From Syntrophales bacterium (GTDB lineage Bacteria; Desulfobacterota; Syntrophia; Syntrophales; UBA2210): 64,000 bases of DNA. The stretch covers positions 33,767-97,766 of the forward strand of contig JALOBE010000008.1 of the NCBI GenBank assembly GCA_023228425.1, read 5' to 3'. Shown in pieces: positions 53,114-62,377 of this stretch (its first letter is position 1; the number at the start of each line of letters is the position of its first letter). Under the pieces are notes generated by a model that searched no databases, was not told the origin of the DNA, and saw only the letters and a program-made list of their open reading frames with translations. The position numbers and the translations under genes are program-made.

Positions 53114-53310
53114 CCAGCCTGATCCTGCCTGCTTTTGTCCGCCGCACCGCCGGTCTCCACCCAAGCATCGACCTGTTCCTTCTTGAACTTCCAGAGACGG
53201 CCCATGCGATGGGCGGGCATCGCATGCCTGTCGATCCAGCGGTACACGGTGTCGTTGCTGATACCCAAGTATTTACTTATCTCGTCTACTGATAACCAAC
53301 GATCTTCCAT
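53110..53310 (-). CDS. Helix-turn-helix (excisionase/MerR-type) DNA-binding protein
   Basis: A 66-residue protein. The pattern WLSVDEISKYLGISNDTVYRW then IDRHAMPAHRMGRLWKFKKEQVDAW is the DNA-binding helix-turn-helix domain found in excisionases. It overlaps HsdM by four bases and is the first gene of the operon. It may regulate the locus or assist a recombinase; the latter fits the integrase remnant nearby. Confidence 0.9.
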   Translation of the reverse strand: MEDRWLSVDEISKYLGISNDTVYRWIDRHAMPAHRMGRLWKFKKEQVDAWVETGGAADKSRQDQAG

Positions 53311-54050
53311 CTCGTCTATCTCTCCAGTTTTTCATGGGCGTTTGGTTTGCTTGCCACGCCAGAGGCGGTAACGGGGATGCTGGACACAACTTTCCCAACT
53401 TAAAATATCTTCTAATATATTCAGGCAGGGGCCGATTGTCAAACGCTTTCGTCCGGATAAAGCCGCAAAGATCGGCTCACGGACGTAACCACTGGCGACT
53501 CTTTCCGCGTAAAGCGGGCATGGCATCCAATAGGCCCAGGCTGGAACCGAAGTGCGCCTGCACAGCACCGACACCATCACCCGCTGATACATGCCGTGCC
53601 CGCTGGACCGAAATCCTTCCAGCCGGTCGATGGGCGGAGGTTATACTGAAAATGTTTGACTGTGCGAGGGAGTCGGTAGAGTGATGACGTTCAGGGGAAC
53701 AATGATACGGGGTGAAACATGCAGGAGGGTGGTGTTTTTCGGGACGGGAGGGGTATTTGTTGCGTCTTGAAGTGAGATTTTCTTCGTCATCTGTTACATG
53801 CCACTTCAAAGACAAAGCCGCACCATGAGCATTCGGGCAAAGCGATTGAATGCGGTTAGAACTGTTTGAGCGATATCCCTCCAGGATTCTTAAAAACACC
53901 TTGCAATCCCCTTCCATTTTTGCCATAGATTTTCCTAAATCTGCAAAGCATTCACATTCTTGCCAAAACCGATAACGACAACGGCGCTGGCGATACAACC
54001 ACAGACAAATCAAGCCGCGCCAATCGCATAAGATACCGCCGCCGACCCAT
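53311..54050. other. Gene-poor region upstream of the HTH-HsdM operon
   Basis: About 740 bases. Several open frames exist on both strands but none has a recognisable domain or good ribosome site. The promoter of the HTH-HsdM operon must lie near its right-hand side at 53311-53400; I see no clear boxes. Confidence 0.4.
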
Positions 54051-54157
54051 CAGGGCAGGAGTTTTGGGGGCATGAAGATGTAAAGACCACCATGGTCTAT
54101 ACTCATGCTCTGAACCGGGGTTCATCCGCAGTATGTAGCCCGATGGATGCCCTGTAA
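54050..54157 (+). pseudogene. Integron-type tyrosine integrase, C-terminal remnant
   Basis: Thirty-some codons read QEFWGHEDVKTTMVYTHALNR then GSSAVCSPMDAL and a TAA stop. This matches the end of integron-type integrases (ELLGHKDVKTTMIYTHVLNR then GGxGVxSPxDxL), including the catalytic His-Tyr region (GHxDVxTTMxYTH). No upstream part is found in frame and no start is seen. It marks the region as mobile. Confidence 0.75.
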
Positions 54158-54357
54158 CCAGGGGTCTTATGAGGATCTGGATAAACCCCTGAATAAATTA
54201 TGAAGAATGCCATGGATACTCGGAATAATTGACAGTATCACGGTTCATTGCATATATTCAACGGCGGCATATACGGACAGGAAAAAACAATCGCAGGTCT
54301 TATGAGGGTTCGCCCATGCAATGTTCGACACCGGAATGAAGAAGAAAGGATCGGGTC

Positions 54358-55059
54358 ATGGCTGGCTTCAGATTTAACTGCCCGCACTGCAAACAGTCCC
54401 TGGAAGCACCGGAGGAAATACTCGGCCAGCAGATCAACTGTCCTTCGTGCAATAGGGCAATCACACTCCCAGATCCACAACCCACAGCACCTACTGCTTC
54501 TCCACCTCCGCCTCAGAATCAGACAAAGGCATGCTCGTTCTGTGGCGAGGCTATTCTCCTCGCGGCGGTCAAGTGCAAGCATTGTGGCGAGTTTCTCGAC
54601 GGCAGGAACAGACAAGCGGCGGCGGCACCCCCGCCCCCGCAACCCAAGAAATCGAAACTTCAGGTCGAGAACGACCTGTGGAAAGGCAACCCTTCCTATC
54701 TCTACTATCTCGGTCACTTCATTTTTGGCGTCATTCTTCTCCCGCTGTTCGGGCTTGGACTGTTGTTCATCGTGTACGCCCTGCTGGACAGAAATTTCAA
54801 AGTCTACACGCTGACGAACAAACGGGTGATGTCCAAGGCCGGCATCATCTCGCGCAAGATTCACGAGATCGGAGTTCGTGACATCAGGAACATCAATGTC
54901 AAGCAAAGCATTCTCGAACGTCTTTTCGGACTTGGTACCATCGAGATTGCCTCTGCAGGAACAGGGGGGATCGAAGTCAGTTTTGCGGGAATCAATAACC
55001 CCATGCGTGCACGCGACCTGATCCGGAGGGAAAAGGACGAAGCAGACAACAGAGATTGA
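54358..55059 (+). CDS. Zinc-ribbon/PH-domain membrane protein
   Basis: A 233-residue protein. The N-terminus has two zinc ribbons: FNCPHCKQSLEAPEEILGQ with INCPSCNRAI, then CSFCGEAILLAAVKCKHCGEF. A proline-rich linker follows. A membrane segment (YYLGHFIFGVILLPLFGLG then LLFIVYALL) leads to a bacterial PH-like domain (YTLTNKRVMSKAGIISRKI and NVKQSILERLFGLGTIEI). Function unknown; it may sense or scaffold at the membrane. Start ATG at 54358 with AAGGA upstream. Confidence 0.85.
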   Translation: MAGFRFNCPHCKQSLEAPEEILGQQINCPSCNRAITLPDPQPTAPTASPPPPQNQTKACSFCGEAILLAAVKCKHCGEFLDGRNRQAAAAPPPPQPKKSKLQVENDLWKGNPSYLYYLGHFIFGVILLPLFGLGLLFIVYALLDRNFKVYTLTNKRVMSKAGIISRKIHEIGVRDIRNINVKQSILERLFGLGTIEIASAGTGGIEVSFAGINNPMRARDLIRREKDEADNRD

Positions 55060-55194
55060 AAGAGTCGAACAAGGCACCGGTAGAGAAAACTGACTGCCAC
55101 TTTTTCTAGCTATCTGTACGGAGAGATCCTAACTTTTACAATTTATTTGACCCGCACAACGACGGGTCGATATTTGTGGAAGAGTATACAGCTC

Positions 55195-55222
55195 GAGCCG
55201 CTCAAAGTACCCCAAGCGGCTC
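55195..55222. repeat. Inverted repeat near the putative attachment site
   Basis: GAGCCGCT (55195-55202) and AGCGGCTC (55215-55222) are perfect inverted arms with a 12-base loop. No T-run follows. Confidence 0.5.
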
Positions 55223-55259
55223 CCCGATAATGCAGTTCGTTGATAATATTGTGTATTTC

Positions 55260-55279
55260 TGGTGGAGGCGGGAGTCGAA
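55260..55279 (-). other. ssrA (tmRNA) 3'-end-like sequence, possible attachment site
   Basis: On the minus strand it reads TTCGACTCCCGCCTCCACCA, ending in CCA. This equals the T-loop, T-stem and acceptor end of tmRNA genes except for a missing three bases in the acceptor. The rest of the tmRNA is absent. Integrases often target this end, so it may be the attachment-site scar of an island. Confidence 0.4.
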
Positions 55280-55284
55280 TAATA

Positions 55285-55660
55285 AGCCAAAATTACTGTT
55301 TATGCTTCAAAATTCGCTATTCGATTTTTATGAATACCCCCAAAAATGCCCCCAAATTTTGGATCTTTTTCACGCTCATTATATTTTATATCTTTCCTCC
55401 AGACGTAGTCAACAAGTTTAGGTAATTGCGTTAAGAATAAAATCCTAGGTTCGATACTTGACGTCAAAACAAAGATGGAATTCGCTTTTCGGAACAACTT
55501 ATTGATGACGAGATGAAATGTGGAATTATTATTTAACTTTACTTTTTCGATGATCGGCTGCCTGCTGGCCGTTAATCTCTGTGCTGATGGGGACGCGACA
55601 GGGGCGATTTATGATCGCTAGGGCATTTGGTTTTTTATTTCACGGTATGGTGGTGTATGC
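55285..55660. other. AT-rich gap before the ABC ATPase gene
   Basis: About 375 bases clearly richer in A+T than its neighbours, with no gene I can support. It lies immediately beyond the ssrA-like piece and may be imported DNA. Confidence 0.5.
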
Positions 55661-58339
55661 TTATGCTAACGCTGGCTTTAAAAGATCCTTGCGCCGTTTC
55701 TCCGTTTCCTTACGGCGGTCAATGAGCTTTTTCGAAAAATCTCGCAACGCCTTGATGTCCGCGAGTAATTCATCAGGCGCAGGCCGATTATCGTCCAGCA
55801 TCTTTGATTTATCGTGACCCGTCATCCATGTGCTCGCTTTTGACATGTTGAGATCAATGCTGTGGATGTCAGTGTCCTCGATAGAGACATGGATGAGCTT
55901 AAGCGTCTGCACACTATTCCGGTATCTGCACACCACATTGTAAAATAAATCGTCCTCGACACAGGATTCCCAGGCTTCGCGTAACAGACCATAGATACGG
56001 GCCGCATTTTCGTTGTATTCAGAGACTTTGTCTTCATACAATAATTTGATCTTGTTAACCAATTGCTCTAGGTAGTGAGCACGTTGATTGACTTTCATGG
56101 CATGCCATGGCACTCCATCCACCGTTATTCCAGAAGATTTGGCACCCCGATGCAGCGTATGCACCGCGACTGCAACTGGGGTACCCGCCTTGGCCAGATC
56201 CATACACGCATCCTCTAACTCCATCAGGAAGGCAATATTGTGCGTGAAGATGATGACCTGTCGTTTCAGCCCTTCTCTGGCGAGCCGTGCAGCGATTTTT
56301 CTAGTGAACACATGATCTAGCGAGGAAACCGGATCATCCAGCACGATGGCATTTGCATGTGGCGCAAGCTTAAGCTCCGACAAGAAGCCTGCTATTGCGA
56401 TGGCCCGCGCTTCACCTTCACTAAGGATTTGAGACATGCGCGTCCGCCCAAGCGCGTTTCCGCCTTCCAGCAGCATCTCGTGTGATGTCTCGCCGGTAGC
56501 TCCGCAAGGCTTTACCGATACGGGCATCCGGATCGCTCCCAGTGCTTCTAATTCCGTCTTGAAAGCTCTTACCAGCTCTGGCGTTAGGTTCTTGCAGATT
56601 ATCGCTTTACCTTGATTGGTGATCTCACGAGTACGAAGGGTTGCAGCCGCTCGGCGCAGGACTGCGTTGCGGAGGGCTTTCGAAACGTACGCGATTATGT
56701 CGGATTTCCGTGCACTCAGAGCCTTGCGCGATTTGAGTTCAGCTATTTTGGTAAGGAGTTTCTTGTATTCTTCAGGTTTTGCTGCATTTATAATTTCGAC
56801 TACTTTTTGAGAGAGATTTTGCGCAACTGCTTGCAGTGACGCCGCAACTGACTCAGGCCAATCTTGAAGTTTCAGTACTTTATCTGGGTCTGTACCTTCT
56901 TTAAGCAGCTCTACTGCTGCGGCTTTGCGAGCAAGAACTGCTGCGTGATAGGTTCGTAGGGCATCTGCTGCCTTGACATCCAGACTGGCCAGTTCATCGA
57001 CGATGGAATCGAGCGCCTGGCCCGTCAGGGGAGCTACTTCTTCAACCTTGTCAAGGAGCGACTTCAGCGCAGCCCGCTTGGCCGCGAGCACTGTGCTTGT
57101 GGCATCCTCCATGAACTTCTTAAAACGGACAAAACGAGCAACTGCATCGTCGCCGAGCGGTTGTTGACAAAGCACACAGACAGCGTCCGTTGTTTTTGGA
57201 AAGTCTTCGCCTGGATAGGCTATCTCCTCAGAGTATTGCTTTGCTGCCTTATAAAGAATTTCCCATTGATTTGTAGACGCGACTCCTGGCAGTGGTTCAG
57301 GCGTCTTCCGTTCGGCAACAGCAGTCTCATGTGCGAGTTGCGCGGCGCTTAACTCTTGCAAAATCCTCCTGAACTCTTGATTCGTAAGATCCATACACGC
57401 GGATACGATTCCTGACACGGTGCTGGAAGCATCCAGGACACGCTTCTTTATCCTTTCAAGTTTAGCGATTTCTTGAGTTGCTTTTGTTACGTCCGATGCA
57501 CGAGCCAGCTCTTCACTCTTAGCCAATGCTTCTTCATCCACAGGTGTCCATGTGATCGCGGCTTGGATGATCTCATCCTTGGTTGTTTCCGACAAGGATT
57601 CGAGAAAGGTAGCTGATAGAGTGCCCGCTACCACGCCTGAGTCCTGGACCGGTAAAAGCGGCGTAACCTCTGCCTCTAAATCAGCCTTTACCCTCAGTAC
57701 GACATCTGCCAATTTTTGAAAAACTTCAGCCCCATACGGAAGATAACTGATCTCGTTACGGTCATCCGTGATGACCCTCGCGCAGCGGCTATCAAAGACG
57801 GTTATATTGGTCAGGATCGGATCTGCGGGGCTACCCTGTGTCCAACTGATATCCTTTGTCTCGGCATCCTGTTTAATTTTCAGAATCGCGCTCGGTGTTC
57901 CGGCTGGTGCTGTCGAAAAAACATTCGGGAGAATACGCTCGTCTTTGTCGCGTGCCCGGCAAGCCAGTTTCAGGATCCGGGAGTAGCCTGACTTGCCTGA
58001 GCCGTTACGACCATACACAACTGTCACGCCATTTTCGGAGAAAGGCTGTGTTTGGCCAGGGTGGATGATGTTGACATCGCGGATATCGGAAATTGATAGC
58101 AGCTTGACAGCGACGCTCGTTGCCGGAGCACCTGAGAACATGCCCGCAGCGGGTGGAATCGGCGTTATATTCTCCGGGGGTGGTGTAAGCTTCAAGTCTG
58201 TTTTGGCTAACGTCAATATCTCCGAATAATCCTGAGCACTGATTGGTGCGTCGCACGCTACCAGGAAGCGTCGAACGGCGTCGCCCTGCCATGCTGGCAA
58301 GGTGTTAGCCCATGTGATCACGTCGTCAATGGTTGCCAT
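55661..58339 (-). CDS. RloC-like ABC ATPase with zinc hook
   Basis: An 892-residue ATPase. Walker A is GRNGSGKS (residues 110-117), an ABC signature-like LSEGEARAIAIAGFLSEL precedes Walker B NAIVLDDPVSSLDH, and IIFTHNIAFL follows. The long middle region is coiled-coil and carries a CxxC zinc hook (CVLCQQPLGD, near 390), as in Rad50 and the anticodon nuclease RloC. The C-terminal part (LREAWESCVEDDLFYNVVCR, then TGHDKSKMLDDNRPAPDELL) may be the effector. GGAGG precedes its ATG. It is the downstream gene of a two-gene module with the DUF4365 protein. Whether it is a nuclease is not shown. Confidence 0.85.
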   Translation of the reverse strand: MATIDDVITWANTLPAWQGDAVRRFLVACDAPISAQDYSEILTLAKTDLKLTPPPENITPIPPAAGMFSGAPATSVAVKLLSISDIRDVNIIHPGQTQPFSENGVTVVYGRNGSGKSGYSRILKLACRARDKDERILPNVFSTAPAGTPSAILKIKQDAETKDISWTQGSPADPILTNITVFDSRCARVITDDRNEISYLPYGAEVFQKLADVVLRVKADLEAEVTPLLPVQDSGVVAGTLSATFLESLSETTKDEIIQAAITWTPVDEEALAKSEELARASDVTKATQEIAKLERIKKRVLDASSTVSGIVSACMDLTNQEFRRILQELSAAQLAHETAVAERKTPEPLPGVASTNQWEILYKAAKQYSEEIAYPGEDFPKTTDAVCVLCQQPLGDDAVARFVRFKKFMEDATSTVLAAKRAALKSLLDKVEEVAPLTGQALDSIVDELASLDVKAADALRTYHAAVLARKAAAVELLKEGTDPDKVLKLQDWPESVAASLQAVAQNLSQKVVEIINAAKPEEYKKLLTKIAELKSRKALSARKSDIIAYVSKALRNAVLRRAAATLRTREITNQGKAIICKNLTPELVRAFKTELEALGAIRMPVSVKPCGATGETSHEMLLEGGNALGRTRMSQILSEGEARAIAIAGFLSELKLAPHANAIVLDDPVSSLDHVFTRKIAARLAREGLKRQVIIFTHNIAFLMELEDACMDLAKAGTPVAVAVHTLHRGAKSSGITVDGVPWHAMKVNQRAHYLEQLVNKIKLLYEDKVSEYNENAARIYGLLREAWESCVEDDLFYNVVCRYRNSVQTLKLIHVSIEDTDIHSIDLNMSKASTWMTGHDKSKMLDDNRPAPDELLADIKALRDFSKKLIDRRKETEKRRKDLLKPALA

Positions 58340-58395
58340 TGCTTCCTCCCGCCCGACGAAACATGAGTAGGGATCTGGTGAATGAATGTAACCAG

Positions 58396-59994
58396 TTAAT
58401 CATCAACTAATGGCCTTATATCTCCTTCTAACGGATGTTCAATGCCACTCCCAAACGTCCAGGTAACTTCTGGTTTTTCCTTAAATAAGGGAATTGCAGG
58501 CCAATTCTTGCTTACCCATACTTCCGGATGGGGTCCTATCTGGTAACGTGTCTCCCTAAGAAGGCATGTCCAACTCTCTTGACTGGTTGCCCGAAAACCG
58601 CATATGACGCTAGGCTCTTCGCAAACATATACATCTCCTGTGCCCTCTACCCAAGTCTCGACGGCTCGTTTCTTTAAATTGGCTACAATGGGAATTCGAA
58701 ATGCAGTACGCCGCCATAATTCATTTTTTGGAGGTGTCCCGGCAGCTGGTCCGAGAACAAAGCCAGGCATGATTTGTTGAATTTCAATTCCGTCAATCAG
58801 TGACTCAAGAAGGGTGATTGTCTTTCCAAATTCTTCATTTTGGAGATCGGCCAAGAAGACCTCAGAAAGATTGAGGTCAAGAAATTTATATGCCTTTTCA
58901 ATGGCTGATACAAACGGACCAATACGATGTAAGTCCAGCCAATGTTCGATGGGGATGCCCTCTCGACCAACCTCATTGATAACCGCACCAGGATTAAGCA
59001 ATTCTAAGAAATCCAAAGTCTTAGATGAGTTGCTTAGCGAAACCGCATTTGAAGCGGTAATCCGAAGATCCATGAAATGTTTATAGACTCCTCCATCGAG
59101 TCTTGCGTCGGAAATGACTAAAATGAGACCCGACTCGCTAACGTATGCCCGTTCGTCCTCTATGCGCCGCAAGGCAAAGGTGGCAGTTTTCTGTTTACCC
59201 TGGTGCCTTACATATAGCTCTACCTCCTCTTCAAAAGCACCCCGAAAGAGGATTGGGCCGTCTACCAAAGACTTAACAGGTGCAAAGATTTCTTTTATCG
59301 GAATTTGTGAAATGACCGATTTAGAAAATTTGCCTTCTTCAAAAACCATTGTAGCGGCTGCTTCGCGTCTATCTGCCGGAAGCTTGAAAATCTGGGTTAT
59401 CCAGGGAACGTCTACAATAGCTAATCCAGTACTTGGCGTTTGATATATCTTGAGATCTGCTCCAGGAATGTCTGACGTTATTTTGAGATTGACCTTGATC
59501 AATTTCAAGCGGCTTTGAGTAGCTGGCGAGCATGCTCTTGCAAGGGATGCCTTGAATGCCTCTGGGCCAAATTCAAATCTATCTAACCGTAGGCTCATTG
59601 TCTCATTTTTCGAGCAAATAAATGAATAAAACTCTTCGAGAAGGGGTTCGTCTAGAAATAAGTGGTGGACATGTTGGTTATCAGTATCAATTCCAATCAG
59701 ACAATATGGGACACTGAGGCGGAGAGCACTTTCGATATCGGTCTTATCGACCAAAACTCGGGGGCGTGACTTGCCCGTAATGCTGCGTACTTGAGTTCCA
59801 ATAACCGCTCCCGTAATCTCTTCGCTGGATGATCCGACAGGTTCCATTACTTGACAGAAAAAATCGATGCCATAATCTCGCTCAGTTTTTTGAGGAATAA
59901 GATGATTATCGGTACCCCAAATACGAAATATACCTTCGCCTTTTTCCCCGATGCGCTGACTTACTGACCTTCGTTTTGCCCTCACTTTTTCCAT
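58396..59994 (-). CDS. DUF4365-domain protein, probable nuclease-fold partner
   Basis: A 532-residue protein. The N-terminal ~130 residues match DUF4365, a PD-(D/E)XK-like domain (WGTDNHLIPQKTERDYGIDF then GAVIGTQVRS and YCLIGID); the family Lys of ExK appears as Gln-Val-Arg here. The rest (about 130-532) is an uncharacterised region with no clear motif. It precedes the zinc-hook ATPase by 56 bases on the same strand, so the two form an operon. The two domains are found among defence genes, but this pair is not one I know by name. Confidence 0.75.
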   Translation of the reverse strand: MEKVRAKRRSVSQRIGEKGEGIFRIWGTDNHLIPQKTERDYGIDFFCQVMEPVGSSSEEITGAVIGTQVRSITGKSRPRVLVDKTDIESALRLSVPYCLIGIDTDNQHVHHLFLDEPLLEEFYSFICSKNETMSLRLDRFEFGPEAFKASLARACSPATQSRLKLIKVNLKITSDIPGADLKIYQTPSTGLAIVDVPWITQIFKLPADRREAAATMVFEEGKFSKSVISQIPIKEIFAPVKSLVDGPILFRGAFEEEVELYVRHQGKQKTATFALRRIEDERAYVSESGLILVISDARLDGGVYKHFMDLRITASNAVSLSNSSKTLDFLELLNPGAVINEVGREGIPIEHWLDLHRIGPFVSAIEKAYKFLDLNLSEVFLADLQNEEFGKTITLLESLIDGIEIQQIMPGFVLGPAAGTPPKNELWRRTAFRIPIVANLKKRAVETWVEGTGDVYVCEEPSVICGFRATSQESWTCLLRETRYQIGPHPEVWVSKNWPAIPLFKEKPEVTWTFGSGIEHPLEGDIRPLVDD

Positions 59995-60043
59995 GAGACC
60001 TCGATGGTATTTAGCCTAAATTGACAGGCAGACAATTCGGTAT

Positions 60044-60081
60044 AAAAAAACCCCGCTCTTTTTATCAAGAAGCAGGGTTCT
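60044..60081 (-). terminator. Intrinsic terminator, minus strand
   Basis: Read on the minus strand, GAACCCTGCTTCTT pairs imperfectly with AAGAGCGGGGTT and is followed by seven T. It would stop transcription coming from the right, i.e. from the AlpA side or an unseen RNA at 60.1-60.7 kb. Confidence 0.6.
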
Positions 60082-60224
60082 GTCAGCCAGCCATATTTCC
60101 CTCCAGCATGATCATACAAGATGGAACTTGTTCATCGGCCTATCATATTAGGGACTTATTATCACGCTATCCTTTTAAAATCGACAATATTATGCAATTT
60201 TTCTGCTCACAAAATTAAAGAAAT

Positions 60225-60510
60225 GGTCCAGAAAATGCGCCCGGCGCCCTGCCTGTGATGCTGCCCGAACTTGCGGTATAAGCCTCCCCGCCTGCTTCTC
60301 CGCCAGAAGCTTTGTGGATCGGGTATTTTCAGTCTCTCGTTCCTTAGCCCTGCAAAGGCGCTTGGGAAATTTTTCTGGAGGCGACCATGAACGGAGAAAA
60401 TCCTGCGCATCATAATGTTAGCCCCCCGCTGCCAAACTTGTCGGGGGAACTGGGGTTCATCAACCTCCTTGGCTTTGGCTTATAGCAACGGCCGACAATA
60501 CGCATGGAAG
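60225..60510. other. GC-rich block of unknown nature in an AT-rich gap
   Basis: A segment rich in GC (from about GAAAATGCGCCCGGCGCCCT to AACTGGGGTTCATC) inside otherwise AT-rich DNA between the DUF4365 gene and AlpA. No frame gives a recognisable protein. It may encode a structured RNA; the terminator at 60044-60081 would suit such a minus-strand transcript. Confidence 0.35.
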
Positions 60511-60752
60511 AATGATGACGGTGATATATTAAAATTTTTTTGACTTCATTTGCACATTATGAAATGGAAGCTGCTATGCAAGAGCATTCCCCTAACATAA
60601 TGATTTCAATAAATTCCTCGGAAACACGAGTCGTAGCCGGGTTAAGGATTTGAAGGTAATAATCAATAATCTGACCGAGACTTAATTTGACAGTGTACGT
60701 CGAGTCAAGCATGAGTCAGGACAATTTATGTGTCTGACTTCAGGCATCCCTC

Positions 60753-60995
60753 TTACCTTGCGTTCCTGCGGGCAGCTTCCAGTTCTTGGACCAGAGATCG
60801 TACTTCTTCATCGGTTCTGCCTGCAATACGCGCCGCGTTCAGTGCCTCCACTTCGGCTGAAGGCCATCCGACCGCCCGCGAGCCAAGTGACACCGGCCGA
60901 GTCCATGGTCCTTGTGAAATGCGTAAGTAGAGAGTTGACCGGGAAAGCCCTGATTCAAATTTCACAGCCGGCATTCTTAGAATGGTGCGCTTCAT
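60753..60995 (-). CDS. AlpA-family phage/ICE regulator
   Basis: An 80-residue AlpA-type helix-turn-helix protein. The pattern ILRMPAVKFESGLSRSTLYL then RISQGPWTRPVSLGSRAVGW is the family hallmark, ending with a helical tail. AlpA proteins control excisionase/integrase genes of prophages and ICEs. AAGGAGG lies seven bases from its ATG. It is alone on the minus strand between the GC-rich block and the partition genes, supporting a mobile-element origin. Confidence 0.9.
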   Translation of the reverse strand: MKRTILRMPAVKFESGLSRSTLYLRISQGPWTRPVSLGSRAVGWPSAEVEALNAARIAGRTDEEVRSLVQELEAARRNAR

Positions 60996-61099
60996 CTTAA
61001 GACCTCCTTATCCAGCGGCCCCATCGACCTCATTTATTCCTCTTTTCTGTCGCTCATGGTTTTGAGATTCATTCGACTGATCACCTTTCATAATCCAAA

Positions 61100-61360
61100 T
61101 CAGAAATCACCCAAAACGTCTTTCAGCTTGTCCGGGGCGCCTCGACGGGGCGGCGCGTCTTCTCTTCTTCCCGGCATAGCGCCCGGCACTTCCTTCGAGA
61201 GCATCTCGTAAACTTCCCTGCCGCCGACCGTATCGAAGTAAACTTTGAGGGCTCTCTGTATCACCCGCCCGCGGTCCGGCTGGGAAATCGAGCGGATCTT
61301 CCGGATCAATTCCTCGTCAGTCAGGGTGATCCTCAGGGTGATTTCATGCTTTGTGGTCAT
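61100..61360 (-). CDS. Small ParM-partner-like protein (StbB-type)
   Basis: An 86-residue protein encoded directly after ParM with an ATGA overlap. It has a strand-helix-helix pattern (HEITLRITLTDEELIRKIRS then ISQPDRGRVIQRALKVYFD), like a ribbon-helix-helix or short DNA-binding protein, and a Pro/Arg-rich C-tail (RREDAPPRRGAPDKLKDVLGD). Position and size fit the small adaptor that links ParM filaments to a centromere-like site. Family identity is inferred from context. Confidence 0.65.
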   Translation of the reverse strand: MTTKHEITLRITLTDEELIRKIRSISQPDRGRVIQRALKVYFDTVGGREVYEMLSKEVPGAMPGRREDAPPRRGAPDKLKDVLGDF

Positions 61361-62319
61361 TTCCTTGATTCCACGTCCAGCGCCTTCAGAAAACCTCTCG
61401 CATTGGCATACTCGGGGCGATCGGGTACGTGAACGAGCGGCAGGTATTCCTTCGGGATGTGCTCCTGGAGGTAATAGGCGCCTCCGCCGGCGATGATGAC
61501 CTTCTCCGCGCGCTGTATCCTTGCCGTCCACTTCGAGCGCACTTCCTGGATCAGCCAGTCAATATATTTCTCCGCCGAATCCCTGACCAGTTCGGAGAGA
61601 TCCCGTTCTGCGCCGTACACCCGGATCCTGCCTTGGCTAAGCACGTCCTTCGATTCCTGTTCGGAAAGATCAAGCTGCATCCGGACCTTGATTCCCCTGG
61701 CAAGGTCCAGGGAGATCTTCGACACCCCGTGCCTCTCCAGGGTGTCGGATTCGCCCTTGACGATCCGTCCACGCTCGACCACGATGACGTCCACGGTGTT
61801 GAACCCGATGTCGAGAATGATCATGTCATGGTCCGTCCGCGCGTTGACGTCTCCCGCCTGGGACAGCCGGTAGTCCGCGAGAACCCCGAGACCCTGGGGA
61901 TAGAACCGCGCGTTCAATTCCAGGACCTCGCGGCCCACCTCGATCCGCTGCAGGAGGGGAACGAGTTCCTTCAGGTTCACGTCCGTGTAATGGGAAAGGG
62001 GGAGTCCCATGGCGACGTCCGTGACGAGTTCACCGGTCTTCCGGTGGATTTTCTTCACCGCCTTGAAGACGAAAAGGGGCGAGTACCTCTTCATGAACTC
62101 GAAGCTCCGCGTTGAAAAGGCACCGACCAGGGCTTCCCTGCCGACGAGGTATTTCCTGCCACGGTATTCGTATTCCTCGCCCCCGGTAAAGGCCGACAGA
62201 TCCCCGACTTCCCGCTCCGCGTAAGCGATCGCCGTCGGGAACTTGAGCATCTCCAGAATTCCCTCGCGCTGGTAAACGGCCTTCACGTCCCCGTACCCGA
62301 CATCCAGTCCCAGATTCAT
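61357..62319 (-). CDS. ParM/StbA-type actin-like plasmid segregation protein
   Basis: A 320-residue actin-like ATPase. The first phosphate motif is LGLDVGYGDVKAVYQREG, the second DHDMIILDIGFNTVDVIVVERG, and the adenosine motif is KVIIAGGGAYYLQEHI. Family members polymerise to push plasmid copies apart. Start ATG at 62319 with AAGGAGG seven bases before; a GTG at 62325 is too close. It is co-transcribed with the small partner gene. The locus suggests a plasmid or ICE. Confidence 0.9.
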   Translation of the reverse strand: MNLGLDVGYGDVKAVYQREGILEMLKFPTAIAYAEREVGDLSAFTGGEEYEYRGRKYLVGREALVGAFSTRSFEFMKRYSPLFVFKAVKKIHRKTGELVTDVAMGLPLSHYTDVNLKELVPLLQRIEVGREVLELNARFYPQGLGVLADYRLSQAGDVNARTDHDMIILDIGFNTVDVIVVERGRIVKGESDTLERHGVSKISLDLARGIKVRMQLDLSEQESKDVLSQGRIRVYGAERDLSELVRDSAEKYIDWLIQEVRSKWTARIQRAEKVIIAGGGAYYLQEHIPKEYLPLVHVPDRPEYANARGFLKALDVESRK

Positions 62320-62377
62320 TTGCACACCTCCTTGGTGTTCTTTTTAAGTTTTGTCGACAGTCCCGTCGTTTCATCAC

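Noticed and set aside
53477..54013. A 178-residue minus-strand frame upstream of the HTH gene
   Set aside because: No recognisable domain or start signal, and a Cys/Arg/His-rich composition unlike neighbouring genes.
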